Below are positions 54,181-64,000 of a DNA stretch of 64,000 nt, one piece after another. How positions within the stretch are numbered: the first letter of the stretch is position 1; every line of letters starts with the position of its first letter. The stretch is taken from contig CM067359.1 in the NCBI GenBank assembly GCA_034401795.1, positions 141,919,136-141,983,135 of the forward strand. The letters run 5' to 3'. The notes beneath the pieces are model-generated. The model was given only the letters and a program-made list of their open reading frames with translations. It searched no databases and was not told the DNA's origin. A program made the translations under genes and the position numbers. The stretch is from Chaetoderma sp. LZ-2023a (lineage: Eukaryota; Mollusca; Caudofoveata; Chaetodermatida; Chaetodermatidae).

Positions 54181-55300
54181 CCCTCAAAATTTCAAATATT
54201 TGCGAGACCCATTTTGGGTCCCGTGTTTTCAGGTCAGCGTAACCAATTGTTCGGTTGCGCAAAATCAGTTTGCGTAACCAATTGGTTGCGCAAATTGGTT
54301 ACGCCATTTTTTATCCAAACGTGCTTTATCTGAACATATTTCATCTGTATATTATGTTAATAATGAATTTAAAGTGCATTTTGCTGAATTATCATTAGCA
54401 TATTGATTACAGCATGGACTTATCCACCAATTACCTAATTTACAGAAAAAATATGTTTAAAAAAGCATTGTTTCATAAAAAATCACTATCTGGTCAAATG
54501 ACATCCGCCGCATGTGAATTCACCTCATGGTCAATTAATGAAACATGCCGTTTTCTTAATGTTGATGTGCAGGGTTCGAAATTTGCTAAATTTCACCAGA
54601 ATCAATTCAGATTCTTGTAAATTTGCTCAGCAGGAATCCATGGGAATCTACCTTTGGATTCCTGTATAGAAAGCTCAACGGGAATCCAATACAATGAGGG
54701 GTTTTCATTTCCATGTTATACACTGGATAAATACATTGTCTTAAAGGATAACACAAACTGGATTTCGATTTCGATAAAAACCGTAAAAAAACTAAAAATT
54801 TTAACATTTTTTTAAATTTAAAACCGATTTGACAAATTTTCACAAACTCTATCTATATTAAAATCGAGTTTAAAATTGGCTATTTGTGAGCTACTAAAAC
54901 TCACGATGTGACGTCATCGCGTGATGTTTTTAATCACGTGGTTTCACATTACGCCCCGTGTTTTGCGATCAGGAGAAAATGGCGTCTAATAAAGTAGCGA
55001 AGCGTAAAACAAGCTCTGCTTCAAGTTCTTGTTTAGCCGAGACGGGCATTTCCCGGACATCTCATTATATTAAAATCGACTACTCGGACACCTGAGCAAA
55101 TGATATTGGACATGTTATCATTAAACCATACCAATTCAAGTCATGTGCGACTGAAAGAGACGAAGATGATAGCTGATATGTAAGAAGATTGACACCTATT
55201 TTAGCGCTCGCCTGGAACATATTTTATTTAATATTGGTAAGTTATTCTTTGCGATCTATCGCAAATACTACATTTATATATGATAACCCTGACTAAATAA
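54181..55300. other. Intronic or intergenic DNA with minor inverted repeats
   Basis: It contains TTTGCGTAACCAATTGGTTGC and a mirrored GCAAATTGGTTACGC (54258-54306). ATGGCGTCTAATAAAGTAGC at 54979 opens only about 34 codons (MASNKVAKRKTSSASSSC…) on the plus strand, too little to name. Confidence 0.35.
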
Positions 55301-55307
55301 GAAAAAT

Positions 55308-55912
55308 GCAATCCCCTAAGAAATAACTAATTTTGGCCCTTAAATATTCGTCTTTAATTTCACGTTTGCTTATGTTCTTAACGACGCGGGTTTGTTAAAA
55401 AGACGGATGGTGTATTTTTGTGATGATTTTGATGTGGCTAGTGTTAGTGTGAGAAAACACCAAAATGGCCAAGCGCACTCATTTCAAGACTCGCGCTCAT
55501 GCAGGTGGTTTGTTAATATTTTTGGGAAGTATTTTCACATAAACAAATGAGAAATTGGGGTGTACACAACTATATATAATATAGTTTATATAATAATACT
55601 ACTACTAGTATAGTAGGCACAAGACAACTTAGTGTTTATTCACACCCAAATTACATTTCTGAGTCTCATTTGTTTATGTGAAAAAAACTCCCAAAATATT
55701 AACAGACCACCTGCATGAGCGCGAGCCTTGAAATGCGGCTTAATGCGCTTGGGATCTTTCACGCTAACACTGGCCGCATCAACATCATCACAAAATAATG
55801 AAATACACGATCCGTCTTTTTAACAAACCTGCGTTGTTTCGAACATAAACAAACAGGAAATTCAAGACGAATATTTCAGGACTAAAATTGTTTATTTCTT
55901 AGGAGATATAGG
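55308..55912. repeat. Large foldback element with about 270-bp arms
   Basis: The left arm (about 55308-55575) contains TTTGTTAAAAAGACGGAT, CTCGCGCTCATGCAGGTGGT and CACATAAACAAATGAGA. The right arm (about 55640-55912) contains their complements: ATCCGTCTTTTTAACAAA, ACCACCTGCATGAGCGCGAG, TCTCATTTGTTTATGTG. The spacer is about 65 bp and AT-rich. The arms have clear mismatches and small indels. No protein is encoded. Confidence 0.88.
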
Positions 55913-56134
55913 AATGAAAAATAGGTCAATAGTAGGTCATACTGACCTGCTTTTCAAACAATGCACATCTCCATTTCTCCATAACATGCATCCACATACC
56001 AAGCTTCATGATTGTACATATAGTAACAATGGCCCTAACAAACTTGTAGAGGGCAAACGGACAGGTGGATGGAGGGGCAAAGTGGTGACTAGATGCTACA
56101 CTACTCTACAAACATAACACAATGTGAGAATTAT

Positions 56135-56215
56135 TGTTGAATATTTTGAAATTAATTTAACTGCAAGCCAGCCAAAGCTCCCAGTCAAATTATTTTCTAA
56201 ATGTTTAACAGCTTT
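56135..56215. repeat. Foldback repeat type 2, hairpin part
   Basis: TTGTTGAATATTTTGAAATT…AACTG and CAGTCAAATTATTTTCTAAA…AACAG. Confidence 0.6.
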
Positions 56216-56232
56216 CTTGTATGGCTGAGCAC

Positions 56233-56338
56233 CCAGCAGGCACATGATGTTGTTTCAACATTGAATCCACGTTGAAATCACGTCATGACGTGATTTCAAC
56301 GTGGAATCAACGTTGAAACAACGTCATGTGCCTGCTGG
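56233..56338. repeat. 106-bp near-perfect palindrome (MITE-like)
   Basis: CCAGCAGGCACATGATGTTG at the left mirrors CAACGTCATGTGCCTGCTGG at the right. The centre is ATCACGTCATGACGTGAT (56278-56293 region), with GTTGAAA half-sites repeated along both arms. Only a few positions differ. Confidence 0.93.
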
Positions 56339-56869
56339 ACAGTGTCAAATTCTTATGTACATCTATTTCGATTCATAAGTGAAAGTGCAAGATGGTTAAG
56401 ACAATATTTACCAAAGTGCTAAATATTAAATTGTTCATGGCTAAAGAATTAATTTACTAAAAGAAAATTTGGGTAGGCTCTGTTTCCAGTCAAATGGATT
56501 TCAAAATATTTATTATTTGTTTTTAAATTCTGACAGTGGTGTTCAGGGTTCGAAGGGACAATGTATATTCTTATAGACATGCATTAATTCATAGAATCGC
56601 AGACGTCATCACAATCAAATTTCCCATAATACCTTGGGAGCGACGCCATTTTTTTAGGATCTATCTTGCAAAATTCAGTCATGATTTGATGTTTTCTGAT
56701 AACGGGTGGGGTTATTACAGATTTTAAGATACCTGATTCTATGATTTGAGCTTCATGGAAAATGTAAACAATGCGTTTCCAAAATTCTATGGGCAGTCCT
56801 CTTTTGCATGTAATAAGTTTGCCCCAACTTTAATGGCGGCCCATCTCAAAATGCCTGGATGTGAGAAAC
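56339..56869. other. DNA with no recognised feature
   Basis: Nothing supported between the palindrome and copy E apart from a small piece of type 2 foldback sequence near 56480-56510. Confidence 0.35.
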
Positions 56870-56905
56870 TAAACGAAATCAAGGATTTCTTTTTTCACGA
56901 GAGTT

Positions 56906-57080
56906 GATACTTACCTCACTAATACTTTTGATATTGCTAAATATTGGCTTTCACTCAATAAACACTCAGATTAAAACAGTTAGGTGCCCCTACTGGGCAG
57001 GGAGTCAGAGGTAGTCCGGCGGATGCTCGCCCCACCACCGCGCATGCGCCGACTACTACTTCCTCTGGCTCATTTATTGG
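56906..57080. repeat. Left inverted terminal repeat, copy E
   Basis: ATACTTACCTCACTAATACT to GCTCATTTATTGG. GCGCATGCGC is at 57040-57049. Its partner is outside the window. Confidence 0.9.
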
Positions 57081-57149
57081 CTAACACATGCAACTACCAA
57101 GAGCCTGAAGACCGAGCCTCTGTGGGGCGGAGAGGCCGGGTCAGTATCT

Positions 57150-57248
57150 AGGGAGGTAAGTATCAACTCTCTCGTGAAAAAAGAAATCCTAGATTTCGTT
57201 TATTTCACATCAAGAGTATACTTACCTCCCTAATACTTTTGATATTGC
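57150..57248. repeat. Internal complementary region, copy E
   Basis: GGGAGGTAAGTATCAACTC to TTTCACATCAAGAGTATAC, almost identical to the ICR of copy D. It complements the left tip of copy E and the right tip as seen in copy D. Confidence 0.9.
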
Positions 57249-57775
57249 CAGAATTCGAAAGTGAATCTGGCGGGAGGGAGGCGAGGTCAAAAGACCAGCT
57301 CTTCCCTATACGCTTTCAAGCGTTTAAGGCACTTATGACGTCTGAAACTGTGTGAAAACACAGTCAGGATTTGATAAACCATCGGATAACACAACCGATG
57401 CCTGAGAGATGACCGATTTGTCATATGCGCTCCCCCCCCTCCCTTGGGAGGAAGATTAAATGACCTCAATGTCCTACACGCTCTCTTCGTACTAGTGCTA
57501 AGTACTATAGGACAGAGACGAAAAGGCTCCATTTTCGTATACTCTCTCTAAAGAACCACAACCCACATAAACCATCACCATATTAATAACACTGGGTAAC
57601 GTGACAATACAAAACAATGAACAACACATGAACAAGACTGACCTTGTTGTACTAGGAAGCTGTCATCATGAATCCAGTAGAGAAGGATGATACAGTCCCG
57701 ACAAGTGGTTGTCACCGTCGCTGAATGGCGAAGTATATAAGCAATGCGGAGGCACTCTTCACAAACATAAAGCGG

Positions 57776-58389
57776 TTATTGTTTCAAAATCGACAAGGCG
57801 AGAGGGTTAGAGGTGTCACGGAGGTAATGGTCTGTAAAACTTGACTCACAGTGCCACTGAGCCACTGACATAATATCATCCACAGGGACCCCATTAAACA
57901 GGGCAGTGGATGTCACGACACCGCGGACACTGTGAGCCTTGGCCACGTCAACCTGTCGCCCGGTGGCGGATTTGTGACAAAATTGAATACATTCCACAAT
58001 CCACCTAGAAATGGTGTCCTTAGACGCCCTACCATGGGGTTCAATATATGACAACCATAACGCTGACTGGTCGGTACGCCACTCCGAAGTACGCTGTTTG
58101 TACCGGAGCATCGCCCGTACGGGGCACCATACTTTAGAATTAGGATCATATCTAGTTAAAGATGGCAAAAAAATAGGCTGACCTGGATATTTCAATGACT
58201 GATTTTTAGACAAGAAATTAATCCTAGGTAGAAGCTTAAGGCCTTCCCCTGTAACCACAAACCGGTCAACCTCGGCTGATAAGGCGTGAATTTCACTCCT
58301 ACGCCTCGCCGAGGCCGCAGCAATTAAAAATACAGTTTTAAGAGTTAACATTTTCATAGAAATGGAACTAAGTGGTTCAAAAGGCTTAT
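57776..58389 (-). pseudogene. Tyrosine recombinase, catalytic half, copy E
   Basis: An open frame with all catalytic residues: SARRRSEIHALSAE, AHSVRGVVTS (HxxR), AQWHCESSFTDHYLRDTS (W, Tyr), ending LALSILKQ. It is separated from its N-terminal half (60771-61282) by the hAT element, which enters between LG and the next residues of the QVLG(D) stretch. Confidence 0.93.
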
Positions 58390-58397
58390 CACCTAGT

Positions 58398-60762
58398 CAG
58401 TGTTGCCCACAGCATCTGATTTTTGGGGGTCCCAAGGACCCCACACACTCAGATTTGGGGGTCCCACTGTAAAATCTGGGGGTCCCATGGGGTCCTCATC
58501 TGAAATATGGGGGTCCCATGTTTTTTTCTTAAAATAAACACAACACATTGATCTAATTATAAAGCACTTTATTAAACATGTTGAAAGCACTAGTTATGAC
58601 ATTGTAAATACTGTTAATGTATATATAGAGAATATTAACTATGCATAGTTTATTAACCTTTAGCACTTAACACTTTTGGCCACCATTGTAGATCAGCAAA
58701 ATACCCATTTTTGAAAGTTTAACACTTGAATGACTGGCTCTAAACAGTGCCAGTCATTCCAGTGGTAAATTTTCAGAAATATCAGGGACGAGTTTGCTCA
58801 AGGACGACTTGACCTACTTCGGTATAATGCGGGCGTATTTTTTATAATGTAACTGGAATGATTAAATATAGTGGAATACATAGGCTAAGATCAGACAAAA
58901 CAATAATTTATCAAAAATAATCTGTATAAATCAGATTAAACTGCGTAATTAGTGAAAATATATCAGCCGGATATGTCTAATTCATAGGGAGTAACTATGT
59001 AACGCGATTGCTGATTGGCTGAAGCATGGATAACGCATTAGCGTGTATCCAATACGGACTCTTGTATCGGGGAGCTTTGAGCTATACACTGTTTGGAAAA
59101 AATCAATATTTTAATGTACGCCTACCTGTAGATCGACGATATCGTTGAACATCGCTGCTGGGATGAGCTTTTTACTCATCATATATACCGTCCTGATCTG
59201 GGCCTCATGGCTCTTCTTGTCCCGGCATACCTGACGATCGAACTCTTCATTTGATGCGGCCACTGATTTTTCTAATCGAATCCGTAGTACGGAAGCAGTC
59301 TCTGCCTCCTTGTGGTCTTGCGATGCAATATGTCGGTCTAATGCGGATTTCTGATAATTTGTACTACCGCTTACGAAATTATTAGTCTTCTTCGCACTGC
59401 TACAAAACGTACACTTCATTTTACCATCCAGAACCTCAAGCCATTTACTATACGCCGGTGTTTTTAACCAAACGTCACTGAATTTCCTAGACTTCACTTG
59501 CTTTACTTTAACCACATTTTCACAAATTTTCGCACTGGTGTCGCAAGACTCACTACAAATTTTGCTACGCTTTGCCATACTTTCATCATTATCATCACTA
59601 TCAGCACGTAGAATCTAGAGGTCGCTTAACGCCAAACTGAAACAAGCTTCGTTGCATTTTGACTAATTTAATGAAGTCAATATTTCTCTCGTATATATAC
59701 ACAGATAAATCAAGTCTAATACTCGACATGATTTGCTCAATTATTGTCTTAAATTCAAAGAGAATGACGAAGCGGACAGATTCTATTCAGATCAATTTAG
59801 TTGAGAAATTGGGAAAACCTAACGATCGAGTATTGTTAAACATTATAAACACTAATCCATCAGTCAATCAATCAGCCGCTATTGCTAAATAAAAGACGGC
59901 TAATAGCGCGCATTGATACCGTTATTAAAACAGCAATACAAAGACACCGCCGCTAATCCGTCAAATGACCATTCAAATGTAAAAGATATCACAATATCTT
60001 CCATATATTCCTTCATCCATTTAGATATTTTGATAATTAAATAGAAAAAATATTTTGCGTGTAAGTTAGGCAAGTAGGCATGCGCAAATTAATTTCAAAA
60101 TATTCAGCAGATTAGTGATAACAACTTTGTGGTCTGTCCAATGTTCTGAGCTGTGAAAGGGTTAAGACGCCCAAACACGTTTGTATACGCTTGATCAGTT
60201 GTATTGGATTTCTCAAGCGTGAGTTCCTCTAGAGGGAGATTCCGCTGTTATCCAATCAAATACTGACACGTCATACTGACGATTAGCACAACTGACAGAA
60301 ACATGGCGGGTATTTTTGCAATTTGTAGGCCAAACAAGGCGACTAACATCGGGCTTGTAAACTCATTATTTATAAAAATTAGAGCAAATGGAATACTAAG
60401 GATGATTTGGGGATTGTGTTTACAATTAAATGTGGTAGTTGAATCTGATTTATGGGCATTAACAACTTTGGGTTGTGCAAGAAAACATACAACAAATAAT
60501 AGTCTTAAACAACGCAGTAAGTTCGTTTTTATTGAACACACAATGCATTAGGTATATTTTTTAAAGTAAAAACATGCACAAATAAATATACACACACGAT
60601 AATATAATCGCTAATTAAGCACACGCAAAGTTACCAGTTTCCGTTACTCTTTTTCACTGCGTCCCTTGTGCGTCCTCAGGGATGCAGAGGGTTAATTTTT
60701 ATGCGTCCCTCTGCCATTTTTATGCGTATATACGCGCAAAAGGACGCATATGGGCAACTCTG
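58398..60762 (-). mobile_element. hAT-type DNA transposon, 2365 bp, internally reduced
   Basis: The tips are CAGTGTTGCCCA and, at the right, TGGGCAACTCTG (complement CAGAGTTGCCCA), matching at 11 of 12. The flanks are an 8-bp target duplication CACCTAGT (58390-58397 and 60763-60770), the hAT hallmark. Near the left end GGGGGTCCCA-type units repeat four times; near the right end TGCGTCCC/GGACGCAT units repeat. Only one transposase-like exon is recognised, so it is probably non-autonomous. A foldback type 1 hairpin lies inside (58672-58790). The DIRS reading frame continues directly on both sides. Confidence 0.93.
59126..59578 (-). CDS. hAT-associated zinc-finger protein, first exon
   Basis: From ATG at 59578 a 151-codon phase-0 exon ends CTACAG|GTAGGC, a good donor. 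It has a Lys-rich N-terminus, FSDVWLKTPAYSKWLEVLDG, then KMKCTFCSS (CxxC), FVSGSTNYQKSALDRH and IASQDH, so a CxxC…H-x5-H finger of the TTF/BED type found at the start of hAT transposases and their domesticated ZNF862-like relatives. The remaining about 700 bp to the element end shows no RNase H-like or dimerisation region, so the catalytic part is lost. This is the presumed DNA-binding domain. Confidence 0.72.
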
Positions 60763-60770
60763 CACCTAGT

Positions 60771-61282
60771 ACCTGGAGCACCAGTGATAAACTCCAAGAC
60801 GGAATCAGTGGAGGATTCCTTGGTCTTAGATTGCCCATGCCTTTAATTAATACATTTAATGTACTTACTTCATCACTCCCCCTATTAGCCAAGCAAGGAA
60901 TAACAGTCATTAAAGCTGACTTATAACCAGCAATAGAGTTAGGCTTGAGGCTATAGGCATCATATAGGTGACAGAGGAAATCAGCCACTACCTGAATAGA
61001 TGATTCCATTGGATCAATACATCTTTTTGAGCACCATTCTGCAAATCTGTTGATTTTATAATTATATGCTCTGGAGGTTGACCCCCTCCTGGCTTTGGCC
61101 ATAAACATGGCCGCTTGCTCAGAAAAGCCCTCCTTAATTCTAGATTCCTTGACAACATCCACGCAGTCAATCGGAACATTGACGGATTGTCGTGAAGGGA
61201 CTTGCCCTGGAAGATAAGGTTGTCCATCAGAGGCAGCGGAACCGGATTGCAGACCAGAAGGTCCAGCAGATCCGTATACCAC
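60771..61282 (-). pseudogene. Tyrosine recombinase, N-terminal half, copy E
   Basis: IDCVDVVKESRIKEGFSEQA, SRAYNYKINRFAEWC and LIKGMGNLRPRNPPLIPSWS are in one open frame (no frameshift at the site where copy D has one). The candidate start PIMVYG reads PIVVYG (GTG at 61280-61282 region). The frame runs into hAT DNA after VLQVLG. Confidence 0.9.
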
Positions 61283-63121
61283 GATCGGCTTGGCCAATCC
61301 GGGGCGATCAGAAGCACTTGGCACTCCTGCTGCCTGATTTTCTGAAGCACCTTTGGAATCAGGATTGCTGGGGGGAATGCGTATGCATACATTCCCTCCC
61401 AGCTGATAGCTAACGCATCTGTTGCGAAAGCGCTTGGGTCTGGAATCGGAGAGACGTACGTCGTCATCTTCGCATTCTTCTTCATTGCGAACAAATCTAT
61501 GTTGGGTTTTCCCCAATGGTCGAACAGACGATCCGCCACACATTGATTTAGTTGCCATTCCGTGGGTAAAACACTCATCCTTCGGCTCAATGAGTCTGCT
61601 AGCAGATTTAACCTCCCCGGAATATGAACTGCTTTCAAGGTGATCCCATGATCCAGGCACCAACAAAGCAGTTTCCATGTCATCATACAGAGACTGGGCG
61701 ACTTCGTTCCGCCCTGGCGGTTTATGTAAGTCACTACTGTCGAGTTGTCTGAACGAATCAGAACAATCTTGCCCTGAACATTCTTTAAGAAATGTTCCAG
61801 GCCCAGGACTACTGCTCTTAGCTCTAGTAGATTGATATGTTCCTTGGACTGATCCAGATCCCAAAGCCCTGATACTGTGGACTCTTCCAGACAAGCTCCC
61901 CACCCCTCCATCGATGCATCTGTATACACAGTCACCTGAGGGTGGGGAGGGGTTAGCAAAACCCCCGGCAAGAGATTCTCTGTATTCAACCACCATTGCA
62001 GGTGGTGAATCAGAGGCGCCAACACTGACACGTTCGAGTCCAGCGAACCTGAACTCTGGGTCCACTGTGTCATGAGAAACAACTGGATCGGGCGCCTGCG
62101 CAAGGCGGCCTGCGGAATGACTGGTTCCAAAGAAACCATCAAACCCAGCATTCTCAAGTAAACCCGTGCCAGGACATGACGACTGTCGCACACCGACTGT
62201 ATTACCGAGATGAGTATTTGAACCCTCTCCTGAGTGGGGTACACATACCCCGTCTCCAGATCGAAGAACATGCCCAGGTAAACAAACTTCTGGGATGGAG
62301 TTAGCTCTGATTTCGGGAAATTGATCATCCAGCCCAAGTCCGAGAGAGTTTTCAAAACAATCTCCAGATTGGCTGACAACGATTCCCGGGTGTGTGCTTT
62401 CAACAGCCAGTCGTCTATGTACGTGTGGACTGCTATGCTTCTCCTGCGGAGGTATGCAGTGATCGCGAGAACCACACGGGTGAAGACCCGAGGAGCCGTG
62501 GAAATCCCGAAGGGTAACACCCTGAATTCTCACCGCCGGCCCTGAAATGCAAATCTCAGGAATCGACGGAAACTCCTCTCTATGGGAATGTGGAAATAAG
62601 CATTCTTCAAATCTATTGATGCTGTCCACATTCCTCGCTCTAACCCCGCCAACACCGAGCGCACAGTCTCCATCTTGAAACTGGGCGTCTCTATGAACTT
62701 GTTCAATGGCTTGAGGTTGAGAATCGGCCTCCACCCTCCGGTGTTTTTCGTTACTAAGAACAGGGTTGAATAGAAGCCCGGGCACCTCTGTGCCGGCTGA
62801 ATGGCTTCTTTTAGTATGAGGGAATTTATTTCCTCCTCTATACACAACCTCTGATCCGGATCCCGTGGAACAGGAGTCCAGATCGGCGCGAGAGACAGTC
62901 GCGATGGCGGGCCTGTGACCCAGTCGGGACGATACCCGACTGAAAGCCATCGCAAGACTAAACGGTCCTGAGTCAACCGCTTCCACTCTGGCAAGTGGGC
63001 GGCCAAACGGCCGCCCACCGGTCCACCTAGGGATAGAGGTGGACATAAGGAGGGCCAGAGTGGCACTGTTCTCTCGGCGTGAAACACCGGCGTGGTTCCC
63101 ACCGCGGTAACCAGGCCATCA
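60988..63121 (-). pseudogene. RT-RNase H, copy E, one nonsense codon
   Basis: Same domains as copy D: TGGWRPILNLKPLNKFI, WTASIDLKNAYFHIPI (note KN for KD), LPFGISTAPRVFTRVV, VHTYIDDWLLKA, VYTDASMEGWGACLEE, LLELRAVVLGLEHFL, IRSDNSTVV, LLADSLSRR. A TGG-to-TGA change at 62530-62532 stops the frame between motifs (GRR-stop-EFR; copy D has Trp). The ATG used in copy D after the gag stop is CTG here. It would otherwise be a full-length enzyme. Confidence 0.92.
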
Positions 63122-64000
63122 GGCCCGATTACCGCGACCAGATCCCCGCGCGCCCCGCCCAGCGCCGCGCGCACCACGGTGCGCGGGCGGCTGTCTGGCT
63201 GGGTGCGGCTGGGGAGCCTGCGCCCCCCCTCGCTGCTGGCCGAATCGCCCGTGGCCTAGGCCTACGTTGCGACGGTGGCTGGCCTCTGACCTGGCCAGCA
63301 TCACCTCGAGCCTGCAGAGGACGATACGCAGGGGGCGCCGCGCGAACACGCTCCCGCCGGAGCACCTCAAATTGTTCACGCAGCGCCCTCTGGTTGTTAA
63401 CCAGAGTGACCGTCTCCTGGAGGTGCCTGCATCCCTCACCTCCAAAGAGACCAGGACCTGTCATAGGCGTCCGCAGCAGCCTATTATACAGGTCCTGGGA
63501 CGGGCACAGATTGTCAAGCGCAAACGTGCGCCTCGCCCGGACACTTCTGGTCACTGCCCGCGTCAAACAGTCCAAAGCCAGGTTGATACCATCCTGGATG
63601 GATCTCTGGACTGTTACCGGGCTTGGCTGGCGTGATGCGGAGGCCGCTACCACCCCCTGTAGCAGCTGGGAGACGTGGGACAGGGCGGCAATCGACGCCC
63701 TCCCACTCTCCTCCGCATCACGCAGCGCGGCATTCGCCGAACGCAATGCGTTCGAGCACAAGACTCCCGTGTCAGAACGGGAGCCCGGCCGCGCATCTTC
63801 GCCTAAAGCCGCGCGATCATCAACGCTTGGCTTCGGCACCACACCGTACCGCTGGTAATCCAGGGGCACGATGCGGCAACGCTTCGCCACCTCGCGAGGG
63901 GCCTTCGCGAGACGTCCATTAACCTTAATGGACGCCTCCGCCGCTTCGAACATGTCCACGACATGCTCAGCCAGCGGCAGAGATGGCATAGCGGTAGCCG
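63119..64000 (-). pseudogene. gag C-terminal part, copy E, frameshifted and cut by the window
   Basis: The conserved C-terminal domain is seen (REVAKRCRIVPLDYQRYGVV, INLALDCLTRAVTRSVRARR, LLRTPMTGPGLFGGEGCRHL). An extra base in a C-run near 63224 (GCGCCCCCCCTCG against GCGTCCCCCTCG in copy D) moves the Arg/Gly-rich tail out of frame. The normal end GRGNRA-stop is at 63119-63121 in the other frame. The N-terminal part lies beyond 64000. Confidence 0.88.

Larger units (their letters stand above)
56870..64000 (-). mobile_element. DIRS copy E, family 2, interrupted by a hAT element and cut by the window edge
   Basis: Left tip TAAACGAAATCAAGG at 56870; left terminal repeat 56906-57080; ICR 57150-57248; then YR, RT-RNase H and gag on the minus strand. 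It is very similar to copy D throughout. A 2365-bp hAT element (58398-60762) splits YR. The right end lies beyond 64000. Confidence 0.94.

Noticed and set aside
54979-55095. Short MASNKVAKRK… frame as a transposase start
   Set aside because: Ends after about 34 codons and resembles nothing I can name; kept only as a note.
58393-58590. 65-codon frame with repeated WDP/GPP units
   Set aside because: It is the subterminal GGGGGTCCCA repeat of the hAT element.
60303-60551. 82-codon plus-strand frame inside the hAT element
   Set aside because: No recognisable domain, opposite to the zinc-finger exon, and no splice support.
60692-63046. 784-codon open frame in copy E
   Set aside because: Shadow of RT-RNase H in the YR frame; its final residues are hAT DNA read through the insertion.

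Overview
Eukaryotic, animal-type DNA. Eight short exons on the minus strand spell out the catalytic and UBA part of ubiquitin-specific protease 5 (USP5, isopeptidase T), with consensus GT/AG splice sites and compatible phases. They run from 52953 (more N-terminal) down to 2304 (UBA2), so almost the whole window is intronic DNA of one host gene. The interspersed repeats are long foldbacks plus arrays of about 160-180 bp monomers ending in GACA/GACGG tracts and a terminal hairpin, like the pearl/Helentron-type elements known from bivalves. That suggests a mollusc, but this is an inference from repeat style, not a proven identification.

The introns are filled by tyrosine-recombinase retrotransposons of the DIRS order. 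Six copies or large parts are seen: A 4604-13683, B 14483-21000, C 25900-31990, F 34841-41470, D 43878-50904 and E 56870 to beyond 64000. All read on the minus strand, the same direction as USP5. Each has inverted terminal repeats of about 160-190 bp, an internal complementary region (ICR) next to the left (3') end, and the order gag, RT-RNase H, tyrosine recombinase (YR). Family 1 is A and F. Family 2 is D, E and a segment inside A. Families 3 and 4 are B and C. All copies are damaged: D has a YR frameshift and a catalytic Arg-to-Cys change; E has an RT stop, a gag frameshift and a 2365-bp hAT transposon in YR; C lacks RT; A is a chimera of two families with a dead RT box; B has an RT deletion; F has a stop at a YR catalytic Arg codon.

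Region by region. 1-4603: foldbacks, a 69-bp minisatellite, the USP5 UBA2 exon, a 362-bp (CA)n tract and the UBA1 exon. 4604-21000: copies A and B in one USP5 intron. 21704-23257: two USP5 exons. 23335-25899: a pearl-like array and foldbacks. 25900-31990: copy C. 32379-34270: two USP5 exons. 34841-50904: copies F and D, separated by a 34-bp minisatellite and a pearl-like repeat. 51240-52830: a pearl-like array and a tandem array of 5' splice-site-like units beside the 52831-52953 USP5 exon. 53030-56869: more repeats and palindromes. 56870-64000: copy E with its hAT passenger.

The main new observations are a conserved 16-17 codon first gag exon separated from the main gag exon by an intron of roughly 0.75-1 kb in families 2-4, a perfect 5' splice-site motif (GGTAAGTAT, complement ATACTTACC) retained near the ends of all four families, and host-like promoter motifs (GCGCATGCGC palindromes in family 2 and 4 terminal repeats).
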